A DNA stretch of 13,087 nt from Bacteroidales bacterium (GCA_021107975.1 JAIORT010000260.1:1-13087); one strand, 5' to 3'. Shown: positions 1-6,555, counted from the first letter of the stretch. The notes: generated by a model not told the origin, from the letters alone. Numbers and translations are program-made.

Positions 1-19
1 TTCAAAAACTTATTATTAG

Positions 20-27
20 TATTTTTG
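20..27 (+). promoter_or_regulatory. candidate -7 promoter box (TATTTTTG)
   Basis: The octamer matches the Bacteroidota -7 consensus TAnnTTTG exactly and lies about 30 bp before the ATG at 59, giving a predicted short leader of about 25 nt. The matching -33 TTTG element would lie at or beyond the left edge of the window, so only half of the promoter can be judged. In AT-rich DNA such an octamer arises easily by chance. Confidence 0.4.
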
Positions 28-58
28 AAAATCATTAATTAAACAACTACGATTTAAA

Positions 59-1222
59 ATGGCAAATATTTTAATTATCGACGACGAGCGAAGTATTCGA
101 AATACACTCAGGGATATTCTTGAGTATGAAAAATACAAAGTTGATGAGGCAGAAAACGGCATGGATGCTATTGAATTGATCAAAAACAAAACTTACGATG
201 TAATACTGTGTGATATCAAAATGCCTGAAATGGATGGAATTGAGGTTCTGGACAAAGCGCTTTTATTTACTGACTCGCCTATTATTATGATATCAGGACA
301 CGGAACTATCGAAACTGCCGTGGAAGCTATTAAGAAAGGCGCTTATGATTATATAGCCAAACCACTTGATTTAAACCGTTTGTTAATTACTATCCGTAAT
401 GCATTAGATAAATCGACTTTAATTACGGAAACAAAAAAACTTAAACAGCAGGTGAGTCAAACCTGGGAAATGGTTGGTGAATCGGAGGCTCTAACGAAAA
501 TTAAAGACATGATAGAACGTGTGGCGCCCACTGATGCACGGGTATTAATTACCGGAGAAAACGGAACAGGTAAAGAGCTTGTGGCGCGATGGCTCCATGA
601 GAAAAGCAACCGTGCACATGCCCCGTTTATTGAGGTGAATTGTGCTGCTATCCCATCAGAGTTGATCGAAAGTCAGCTTTTCGGACATGAAAAAGGTTCA
701 TTTACATCTGCCATTAAACAGAGGAAAGGAGATTTTGAACAGGCAAACGGTGGAATTATTTTCCTTGATGAGATTGGCGATATGAGTCTCTCAGCACAGG
801 CAAAAGTATTACGGGCTTTACAGGAAAACAAGATCACACGCGTTGGCGGTGAAAAGGATATTCCGGTTGATGTCAGGGTTATTACTGCAACTAATAAAAA
901 CCTGAAAGAGCAAATACAGAAAGAAAAATTCAGGGAAGACTTGTATCACAGACTAAGCGTAATCCTGATACATGTGCCGGCTTTGAGAGAAAGAAAGGAG
1001 GATATTCCGTTATTAGCAAATCATTTTATGCAGCAGACATGTGAAAATAACGGGAAACCTTTTATGGAAATCGAAGAAGGTGCTGTTGCCGAGCTTCAAA
1101 AAATGCCATGGACCGGTAACATCAGGGAACTGAGAAATGTAATTGAAAGACTTGCCATACTTTGCGACAATAAAGTTACTGATGAGGATATTAAACGATT
1201 TGCACAGCCGTTGATAAGTTAA
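59..1222 (+). CDS. NtrC-family response regulator: REC + sigma-54-type AAA+, no HTH
   Basis: This is a 387-residue cytoplasmic two-component response regulator. The receiver domain (about 1-120) has the acidic pair D8/D9, phospho-acceptor D52 in CDIKMPEMDG, and the conserved S79 and K101. The AAA+ domain (about 138-365) has Walker A GENGTGKE (166-173), Walker B IIFLDE (233-238), an FREDLYHRL segment (291-299) and WTGNIREL (351-358). The loop that contacts sigma-54, GAFTGA in classical activators, reads GSFTSA (213-218). The protein ends about 30 residues after WTGNIREL, so the C-terminal Fis-type helix-turn-helix of NtrC (usually 440-470 residues in total) is absent and not merely frameshifted. 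It therefore cannot bind DNA in the NtrC manner; it may act from solution on sigma-54 holoenzyme or through a partner. From memory, this short form is common in Bacteroidota. Its stop codon overlaps that of the convergent cyclase gene. No partner kinase is adjacent; the hybrid kinases at 6638-11555 are possible but unproven partners. Confidence 0.93.
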   Translation: MANILIIDDERSIRNTLRDILEYEKYKVDEAENGMDAIELIKNKTYDVILCDIKMPEMDGIEVLDKALLFTDSPIIMISGHGTIETAVEAIKKGAYDYIAKPLDLNRLLITIRNALDKSTLITETKKLKQQVSQTWEMVGESEALTKIKDMIERVAPTDARVLITGENGTGKELVARWLHEKSNRAHAPFIEVNCAAIPSELIESQLFGHEKGSFTSAIKQRKGDFEQANGGIIFLDEIGDMSLSAQAKVLRALQENKITRVGGEKDIPVDVRVITATNKNLKEQIQKEKFREDLYHRLSVILIHVPALRERKEDIPLLANHFMQQTCENNGKPFMEIEEGAVAELQKMPWTGNIRELRNVIERLAILCDNKVTDEDIKRFAQPLIS

Positions 1223-3153
1223 GTTTTAACGAAATACATTTTCATTTTTCCTTTGCCTTTTACAATAAGAGGATCTCTTTCGTTAAATTGGAATTTGTTT
1301 TTAACAATATTGTAAGTTGATTCCGAAACATTAATTTGCATTGCCTCAGATTGGCTTTCCATTCTTGACGCAGTATTTACGGCATCACCGAAGATGTCGA
1401 AAATATATTTTCTAACTCCTACAACACCTCCTACAACTTCCCCTGAATGAATACCCATTCTAATATCTAATTTGATATTCGATGTAAGATTACGTTTTGC
1501 TATATATTCTTTAATTTCGATTGCCGATGTTATGATATTCTCAGCATTGTTTGGATTTTTTTCAGGCATACCACAAACTGCAAGATAGGCATCGCCTATA
1601 GTCTTGATCCTTTCACAATGATTTTTTATCATTATATCGTCAAATGCAGTAAATATTTCATTCAGCTCTTTTATTACTATTTTTGGTTCATGGGTAGAAA
1701 AAATATTAGTAAAATTAACAATGTCAGAAAAAAATACAGTAACATTTTCAAAGATTTCCGGCTCGGTTTTTCCGGTTTCCTTTAAATCCCCAGCCACTTT
1801 TGAAGGCAGGATATTCAGCAGGAGTTTGTCTGATTTTGCTTTTTCGGCGGCTATTATTCTGTTACTTTGTTTTTTCCGATGAAGATTTCTGAGGATGACA
1901 ATAACTAAAATAAAAATCAGTGCAAAGCCCACGATAAGGGAATTGCGCACTATTTTTTGTTTTTTTATAGCAAGTTTCTGAATTTGTTCATTCTTTTTTA
2001 ACAATTCAATTTCTTTCTCCTTTTTCTCTGTTTCATATTTTGTCTGAAGTTCGGCTATTTGTTTACTTGTTTCGTCATTATAAATACTATCGTATGTATT
2101 AAAATAGAGCTTATAGTATTCTAATGATTTTTGATACTTGTTTTTGAAAGCGTATAAGTCTGACAATGATTCATAACAAATTAATATTAAATCCCTTGCT
2201 TTTATTTCTTTTGAAATTTTTAGAGCCTTATTAAAATATTCGAGAGATAGTTTAAATTTATTCTGGTTCATGTATATGCCTCCAATATTTCGGTAAGTGT
2301 TTGCCATTGACCATTTATCACCAATTTCAAGGTTCAGTTTATTTGAATTCAGGTAAAACTCCAAAGCTTTGTTGTAATTCTCAAGGTTTGAATAAACTGT
2401 TCCAATATTATTTAAACAAGATGCCATTGATTCTTTGTCATTAAGGTTTTTACTGATATCGTATGCTTTGCGATAATATTCCAGCGCTTTATCATACTCT
2501 TCAAAGTCAAAATATACGGATCCAATATTATTATAGGAATTTTGAATAATACTGCCTTTTTCTGCCGCTTCGTATATTTCCAAAGCATCGAAATAGAATT
2601 TCAGGGCTTTATCATATTTTTTTAATTGATGATAAATTTTACCTATATTATTATAAGATCCGGCAATGCCATCTTTATTTCCGGTTTCTTGCTCAATTTT
2701 CAGGGATTTAAAATGATATTCCAATGCCTGGTCTAATCTTCCGAGGTAGTCATAAGTAAGACCTATGTTGTTGGATGTTTTTGCAATTCCGATAATATAA
2801 TTTATTTCCTCACTTATCTTAAGGGATCTTTTAAAATAATCGAGGGCTTTATCAAAGTTTCCCTGATAGTAATAAATCGTACCGATAAGATGCAGCGATT
2901 TAGCTTCTTCTTTTTTATTATTTACTTTTTGTGCTAAATCAAGTGCCTCTTCTGAATATTTCAAAGCTTCTTCATAGGAAGTAGTGCTTAACAATTGCGA
3001 AAGCTCATTTAAAATTTCAATTTTGTTAAGTTCGTCTGCTTTATTAAGCCGGTTTTCTAAACTGTCAATTACAGTCTGGTCTGGTACAATTGAAGGGTTT
3101 AATGAAAAAAAGATTAAAAAAATGCTGCCAGTAAATATTAAATTGAATGACAT
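1219..3153 (-). CDS. TPR-containing membrane adenylate cyclase (class III)
   Basis: A 644-residue membrane-anchored class III nucleotidyl cyclase, predicted to convert ATP to cAMP. It starts with a signal peptide (about 1-25), followed by a TPR array (about 45-350) whose NNIG/RNIG signatures recur exactly every 40 residues (128, 168, 208, 248, 288). A charged coiled coil (about 364-400) leads to one membrane helix (about 404-423). A cytoplasmic helix containing KLLLNILP (443-450) precedes the catalytic domain (about 468-644). Both metal-binding aspartates are present (D477 in FFSDIVNF and D521 in TIGDAY), as are transition-state residues N593 and R597 in VNTASR. The purine-selecting positions are K517 and D586 (FDIFGD), the adenylate cyclase pair; guanylate cyclases usually have Glu and Cys there. 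The TPRs should lie in the periplasm. Class III cyclases act as dimers, which fits the coiled coil. It is the last gene of the five-gene minus-strand cluster, 43 bp after the macro-domain gene. The ATG at 3153 is the first one after an upstream in-frame stop. Confidence 0.93.
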   Translation of the reverse strand: MSFNLIFTGSIFLIFFSLNPSIVPDQTVIDSLENRLNKADELNKIEILNELSQLLSTTSYEEALKYSEEALDLAQKVNNKKEEAKSLHLIGTIYYYQGNFDKALDYFKRSLKISEEINYIIGIAKTSNNIGLTYDYLGRLDQALEYHFKSLKIEQETGNKDGIAGSYNNIGKIYHQLKKYDKALKFYFDALEIYEAAEKGSIIQNSYNNIGSVYFDFEEYDKALEYYRKAYDISKNLNDKESMASCLNNIGTVYSNLENYNKALEFYLNSNKLNLEIGDKWSMANTYRNIGGIYMNQNKFKLSLEYFNKALKISKEIKARDLILICYESLSDLYAFKNKYQKSLEYYKLYFNTYDSIYNDETSKQIAELQTKYETEKKEKEIELLKKNEQIQKLAIKKQKIVRNSLIVGFALIFILVIVILRNLHRKKQSNRIIAAEKAKSDKLLLNILPSKVAGDLKETGKTEPEIFENVTVFFSDIVNFTNIFSTHEPKIVIKELNEIFTAFDDIMIKNHCERIKTIGDAYLAVCGMPEKNPNNAENIITSAIEIKEYIAKRNLTSNIKLDIRMGIHSGEVVGGVVGVRKYIFDIFGDAVNTASRMESQSEAMQINVSESTYNIVKNKFQFNERDPLIVKGKGKMKMYFVKT

Positions 3154-3196
3154 AACTGAGGTATTAGAAGTAAGTGAAAAAATATCTAATCAGGAA

Positions 3197-3706
3197 TTAT
3201 TCAGATAAAAGTTTATTGTAAATTTCGAAATTTTCTTTATCAAAGCAAACAAAAATAACCTTTTCAATAATTGTATTTTTTTCGATAAAAGATTTTACTG
3301 TGCTTATTGCTATTTGTGCAGCTATATCTTTTGGGAACCGGTAAACACCTGTGCTTATATTTGGGAAAGCTATGGTTCTGCAATTATTTTCTATGGCAAG
3401 TTGCAGGCTGTTTTTGTAACATCCGGTTAATAATTCCTTTTCATTATATTTTCCACCATTCCAAACAGGGCCAACTGTATGGATTACATATTTTGCCGGA
3501 AGATTATATCCTTTTGTAATTTTTGCATCGCCTGTTGGGCATCCGTTCAGTGTCCGGCATTCTTCAAGTAATTGCTTGCCGGCTGCTCTGTGAATAGCGC
3601 CGTCAACTCCGCCGCCGCCAAGTAAACTGGTATTTGCAGCATTAACAATGGCATCAATTTCAAGCTGGGTGATATCGCCCTGAATTAAATTAATTTGAGC
3701 ATTCAT
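3197..3706 (-). CDS. macro-domain O-acetyl-ADP-ribose deacetylase / ADP-ribosyl hydrolase
   Basis: A 169-residue stand-alone macro domain of the YmdB/MacroD type, cytoplasmic and of full family length. It binds ADP-ribose; relatives deacetylate O-acetyl-ADP-ribose and remove mono-ADP-ribose from acidic residues. Visible motifs are GDIT (10-13) for the adenine/ribose site, NAAN (22-25), the glycine-rich loop GGGGVDGAIH (30-39) with the catalytic-loop D35, and the diphosphate loop STGVY (118-122). N25 and D35, the residues linked to catalysis in MacroD enzymes, are both present, so hydrolase activity is expected rather than mere binding. The start codon overlaps the stop codon of the upstream NfeD gene by one base (TAATG), which suggests translational coupling. 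No ADP-ribosyltransferase or sirtuin gene is visible nearby, so its substrate cannot be told from context. Confidence 0.95.
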   Translation of the reverse strand: MNAQINLIQGDITQLEIDAIVNAANTSLLGGGGVDGAIHRAAGKQLLEECRTLNGCPTGDAKITKGYNLPAKYVIHTVGPVWNGGKYNEKELLTGCYKNSLQLAIENNCRTIAFPNISTGVYRFPKDIAAQIAISTVKSFIEKNTIIEKVIFVCFDKENFEIYNKLLSE

Positions 3707-5088
3707 TATTTATTTTTTCTGATATGATTTTTTTTTACAAAGAGTTGTGATGTTTGATATCCGGTTACCTCAACAGGCTCACCCTTTTCAATAAACCCTG
3801 CTTCTGCAGTTGCATCAAATATTTCATCTTCTATATTAACTTTTCCCGCGGGTCGTAATACTGTTTTAGCTGTTCCTTTTTTACCTACCATGTTTTTATA
3901 TTCATTGTCAGAAGATGTAAAGCCTTCATTAACCTGTTGTGTCGAATCTAAAGCCAGGTGACCGAATGCAGTAGTAGTAAATACTTTTCTGCTAAAATAA
4001 AAGGAAAATAAAATAGAAAGGAACATTGCTATAACCACAATAAAAAATGACATAAGAATACCTGTAATTTCAATTCCTGAAAAATCGAATCCTAAATTAC
4101 CGGTCATGCTGAGGGTTAAGCCTGCAACAATGAAGATAATTCCTAAAATGCCGGGCGCTCCAAACCCGGGTACTACAAATATCTCAACAGCAATCAGAAT
4201 GACACCGATAATAAAAATAACAATTTCCCAGTGCTCGGCTAATCCCTCAAGATACAGAGGAGCAAAATATAAGAGAGCTGCTACTACTGAGGCTGCGATG
4301 GGAAAACCTATTCCGGGTGTTTGCAGTTCAAAATAGATTCCTCCTATAATTATCATTATCAGAATTCCGCTTACAAACGGATTAATGAGAAATCCGATTA
4401 TTTTATCTGTAGCTGTCAGTTTTTGTTCCTCAATTTCATATTCTTCAATATTTGCCAGTTCTAAAACCTCCGGCATAGATTCTGCAATTCCCTCACAAAA
4501 TTTGTATTTTACTGCTTCCGAAGCAGTAAATGTGAGAACATGTCCTGTATCGGTAATCCCTTCAATATGAATTCTCGGGTCAACCATTGCCTGGGCAATA
4601 TCCGGGTCTCTTCCTTTAGCTTCTGCTGTTGAACGCATCATTGACCGCATGTAAGACTGGTATTTATCCGGTAAAGGTTTTCCCGATTGATCCACAACCG
4701 TTGCTGCGCCAATATTAGCTCCCGGATGCATGTAAATGCTGTCGCAGGCAATTGAGATGAGAGCACCGGCAGAAGCCGCATTATTATCAATAAAAACAAA
4801 TACGGGAATGTTTGATTTCAGAATAATAGTCCTTATTGAATCGGCTGCATCAAGCATACCCCCGTAAGTGTTCATGTGGATAAGGATAAGATCAGCTTTT
4901 GATTCTTTTGCCTGTTCAAATGCTTTTTGTGTTTTTCGCCAAACAGGAGGAGCTATTTGTTCCTTAATATCAAACTTATATACTTTGAAGATTTTATCTG
5001 TAATGCTGTCTTGCGCCCATATAGGTTCAAATAAAATAGTAAAAAATATTAACCATACAACTTGTTTAAATTGATTTTTTTTCATCAT
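3706..5088 (-). CDS. nfeD: NfeD-family membrane serine protease (long, ClpP-like form)
   Basis: A full-length NfeD protein with an exported ClpP-like protease domain, a membrane bundle and a C-terminal OB-fold. I chose the ATG at 5088 (460 residues). An in-frame ATG at 5124 would overlap the upstream gene and add 12 polar residues before the signal peptide; the adjacent ATG at 5085 is equally possible. In 460-residue numbering: signal peptide 1-25 ending near WAQ; protease domain about 30-215, with the likely nucleophile S106 in NNAASAGA and the likely general base K142 in PDKYQ (Ser-Lys dyad, as in the archaeal 1510-N protease); membrane helices at about 229-251, 262-280, 288-307, 311-328 and 340-366; NfeD OB-fold about 399-453 starting at VGKKG. 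Family members cleave hydrophobic membrane-protein segments and work with SPFH/stomatin proteins. No such partner gene is adjacent. It follows the DUF2061 gene by 16 bp and overlaps the macro-domain gene by 1 bp. Confidence 0.93.
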   Translation of the reverse strand: MMKKNQFKQVVWLIFFTILFEPIWAQDSITDKIFKVYKFDIKEQIAPPVWRKTQKAFEQAKESKADLILIHMNTYGGMLDAADSIRTIILKSNIPVFVFIDNNAASAGALISIACDSIYMHPGANIGAATVVDQSGKPLPDKYQSYMRSMMRSTAEAKGRDPDIAQAMVDPRIHIEGITDTGHVLTFTASEAVKYKFCEGIAESMPEVLELANIEEYEIEEQKLTATDKIIGFLINPFVSGILIMIIIGGIYFELQTPGIGFPIAASVVAALLYFAPLYLEGLAEHWEIVIFIIGVILIAVEIFVVPGFGAPGILGIIFIVAGLTLSMTGNLGFDFSGIEITGILMSFFIVVIAMFLSILFSFYFSRKVFTTTAFGHLALDSTQQVNEGFTSSDNEYKNMVGKKGTAKTVLRPAGKVNIEDEIFDATAEAGFIEKGEPVEVTGYQTSQLFVKKNHIRKNK

Positions 5089-5104
5089 AGTTTTATTTAT
5101 TTTC

Positions 5105-5452
5105 TTATTGCTTATGCATTTCACGATATAATTTTTTCCATGCTCTTCCCTTCCAATATCTCCTTTTCATATATTTTCCCCACTTAATATTAGTCCACAA
5201 TCGTTCGTGTAGATAATAAATCAATATTTTTACTACAAACTCCAGTATTGTAACGAAAGTAGCACCTTCCAATACTTCAGGCAGATTTTTTTCAGTAAAT
5301 CTTTTAAATATAACAAATGCAACAAGAAAAGTTGCTCCTGATGCAAGAATCCGCCAGGTTATTGCTTTTGTCAAACTTCTTCCCGGTGTATCTTTTGCTA
5401 TTGTTATTTCCTTGTTATGATTATTGCTTTGATGCTTTTGATTGGAATTCAT
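5105..5452 (-). CDS. DUF2061 small membrane protein
   Basis: A 115-residue protein with a DUF2061 domain (about 24-93), recognised from the GRSLTKAITWRILASGATF start, a central hydrophobic block, and the ending KILIYYLHERLW followed by WG (91-92). Two membrane helices are likely, about 33-51 and 62-82. The N-terminus is polar and rich in Asn/Gln/His; the last 25 residues are strongly basic (KRRYWKGRAWKK), which by the positive-inside rule puts the C-terminus in the cytoplasm. The biochemical function of the family is unknown. In other genomes I recall it near sulfate-assimilation genes, but none of those enzymes is present here. It lies 54 bp after the phosphatase gene and 16 bp before nfeD, so co-transcription is likely. 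Confidence 0.88.
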   Translation of the reverse strand: MNSNQKHQSNNHNKEITIAKDTPGRSLTKAITWRILASGATFLVAFVIFKRFTEKNLPEVLEGATFVTILEFVVKILIYYLHERLWTNIKWGKYMKRRYWKGRAWKKLYREMHKQ

Positions 5453-5506
5453 ATAAATAGGTTTTGATAAAGCAAAATTTAATATTTATAAAAGATATAA
5501 ATTATT

Positions 5507-6295
5507 TCAAAAATTGTCTTTAATTATTTTTAAAAACTCATCAAATATAAGAGGATTTACTGCAATTATTTCTTTCCCGAAAATATAGTTAGCTTGTCCT
5601 GAAAAATCGCTCAATACACCGCCGGCTTGCCGAACGATAATTGAACCTGCTGCAACGTCCCATGAATTTAACCCATATTCATAAAATCCATCATATCGCC
5701 CACAGGCAACATAAGCCAGATCGACAGCAGCAGAGCCAAGCCTGCGAATGCCATGAGTATTTTTCATAATGTATTTAAAAACCTCGATATATTCATTTAA
5801 TTTGCTATAATCGTAATAAGGAAAGCCGGTTGCCAACAAACTGTCGTTCAGCTTTTCAGTTTGAGAAACTTTTATTTCCTGCCCGTTAAGGTATGAATTA
5901 CCACCTTCCCATGCATAAAAGCATTCGTTAAGATTAACTTCGTAAACAACTCCGGAAATAATTTTATTCCCTTTCATTAATGCGATACTGATGGAATACA
6001 GTGGAACTCCATGAATAAAATTCGTTGTTCCGTCAAGCGGGTCAATAATCCAGTTATACAATTCTCCTTTTTTGTATTCGGGATTTTCTTCAGCGATAAA
6101 TCCCGCTTCAGGCAATATTTTACTAAGTTCCGATACAAGCCTCTCTTCAGAAGTTTTATCAACATAAGTAACAAAATTGTTAACCCCTTTGTTTATTATA
6201 TCAGTGCTTTTTAAATTTTTTATCTCATTTTTTAAAAAGCCCCCTGTTATTCTGCTAATATTAGCAACTTGTTTTGTCAGCAATTCCAAATTCAT
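5507..6295 (-). CDS. inositol monophosphatase family protein (SuhB-like)
   Basis: A 262-residue cytoplasmic, Mg2+-dependent, Li+-sensitive-type sugar phosphatase of the IMPase/FBPase superfamily, of normal length. Metal and substrate residues are visible: E69/E70 in FIAEEN, DPLDGT (85-90, with D85 and D88 as metal ligands) and W212-D213 in SWDVAAG (211-217), plus a VTYVDKTSE segment (42-50). The NKGVNNFVT region and the FIHGVP active-site surround fit the SuhB/inositol-1-phosphatase branch better than CysQ. The substrate is therefore probably myo-inositol-1-phosphate or a related sugar phosphate; SuhB relatives may also have a transcription or ribosome-assembly role. It is the first gene of the minus-strand cluster, and its ATG is about 20 bp from a candidate -7 box. 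Divergent from it lies the first hybrid kinase gene. Confidence 0.93.
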   Translation of the reverse strand: MNLELLTKQVANISRITGGFLKNEIKNLKSTDIINKGVNNFVTYVDKTSEERLVSELSKILPEAGFIAEENPEYKKGELYNWIIDPLDGTTNFIHGVPLYSISIALMKGNKIISGVVYEVNLNECFYAWEGGNSYLNGQEIKVSQTEKLNDSLLATGFPYYDYSKLNEYIEVFKYIMKNTHGIRRLGSAAVDLAYVACGRYDGFYEYGLNSWDVAAGSIIVRQAGGVLSDFSGQANYIFGKEIIAVNPLIFDEFLKIIKDNF

Positions 6296-6315
6296 AATCT
6301 AAAAAAATTACTTTC

Positions 6316-6348
6316 CAAAAATACATATTTTAAGATTTAATAAACCAA
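6316..6348 (-). promoter_or_regulatory. candidate promoter for the phosphatase operon
   Basis: Read on the minus strand, 6316-6323 is TATTTTTG, an exact match to TAnnTTTG, and TTG lies at 6346-6348. The gap is 22 bp, slightly longer than the usual 19-21. Transcription would begin near 6309, leaving a very short leader before the ATG at 6295. The position is good; the spacing makes the match imperfect. Confidence 0.4.
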
Positions 6349-6363
6349 GTCTTTAATATAAAA

Positions 6364-6395
6364 TTTGGTATAACCAAGTTTATTATTTATATTTG
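6364..6395 (+). promoter_or_regulatory. candidate promoter for the hybrid kinase pair
   Basis: TTTG (6364-6367), a 20-bp gap and TATATTTG (6388-6395) match the Bacteroidota vegetative consensus in both boxes and in spacing. Transcription would start near 6402, giving a long leader of about 235 nt that carries all three AAATTGTA elements and the GC-rich hairpin. The -33 box is embedded in an inverted repeat, TTGGT-ATA-ACCAA (6365-6377), a plausible operator. Confidence 0.5.
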
Positions 6396-6421
6396 CTTGT
6401 TGAACCAATAAAAAAAGGGTT

Positions 6422-6485
6422 AAATTGTAACGAAATGTATAGGAAAATTGTACAAGAAGTATATCAGGTTTACAAAATTGTACAA
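6422..6485 (+). repeat. three AAATTGTA elements, two extended to AAAATTGTACAA
   Basis: AAATTGTA occurs at 6422-6429, 6445-6452 and 6475-6482. The last two are part of an identical 12-mer, AAAATTGTACAA (6444-6455 and 6474-6485), which contains the perfect 8-bp palindrome TTGTACAA; the two copies start 30 bp apart, about three helical turns. A TACAA-AA-TTGTA inverted repeat (6471-6482) overlaps the last copy. The pattern resembles a multi-site operator for a dimeric regulator. I cannot name the regulator. Confidence 0.6.
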
Positions 6486-6535
6486 TAATAAAAGAGAGTG
6501 TGTATCAGTGTTTTAATTAACTTAATTCTTTACAG

Positions 6536-6555
6536 ATTCGTCCGTTCGGACGAGT
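6536..6555 (+). promoter_or_regulatory. GC-rich hairpin in the kinase leader
   Basis: TCGTCCG-TT-CGGACGA (6538-6553) is a perfect 7-bp inverted repeat in otherwise very AT-rich DNA. As RNA it extends to an 8-bp stem (6536-6543 with 6548-6555, one U-G pair) with a GUUC loop. No run of T follows, so it is not an intrinsic terminator. It sits 82 nt before the ATG at 6638 and could be a protein-binding palindrome or an mRNA structure. Confidence 0.5.

Noticed and set aside
1219..3153. Guanylate cyclase as the specific product
   Set aside because: The substrate-selecting positions are Lys (517) and Asp (586), the adenylate cyclase pair, rather than the Glu/Cys pair of guanylate cyclases.
2984..3208. 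74-residue open frame spanning the cyclase start and macro-domain end
   Set aside because: It is antisense to two well-supported genes and shows no protein family features.
3250..3257. Internal promoter for the cyclase (TATTTTTG on the minus strand)
   Set aside because: The octamer matches the -7 consensus, but no TTG lies at the right distance upstream and A-rich coding sequence produces such matches by chance.
5089..5124. Upstream ATG at 5124 as the nfeD start
   Set aside because: It would overlap the preceding gene by 20 bp and place 12 polar residues ahead of a signal peptide that begins naturally at the MMKKN start (5088/5085).
5507..6295. CysQ (PAP phosphatase) assignment for the IMPase-family gene
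   Set aside because: The NKGVNNFVT and FIHGVP contexts fit the SuhB/inositol-1-phosphatase branch better, and no sulfate-activation gene is adjacent.
6536..6555. Intrinsic terminator
   Set aside because: The stem is strong but no T-run follows on either strand, and it lies upstream of a gene rather than after one.
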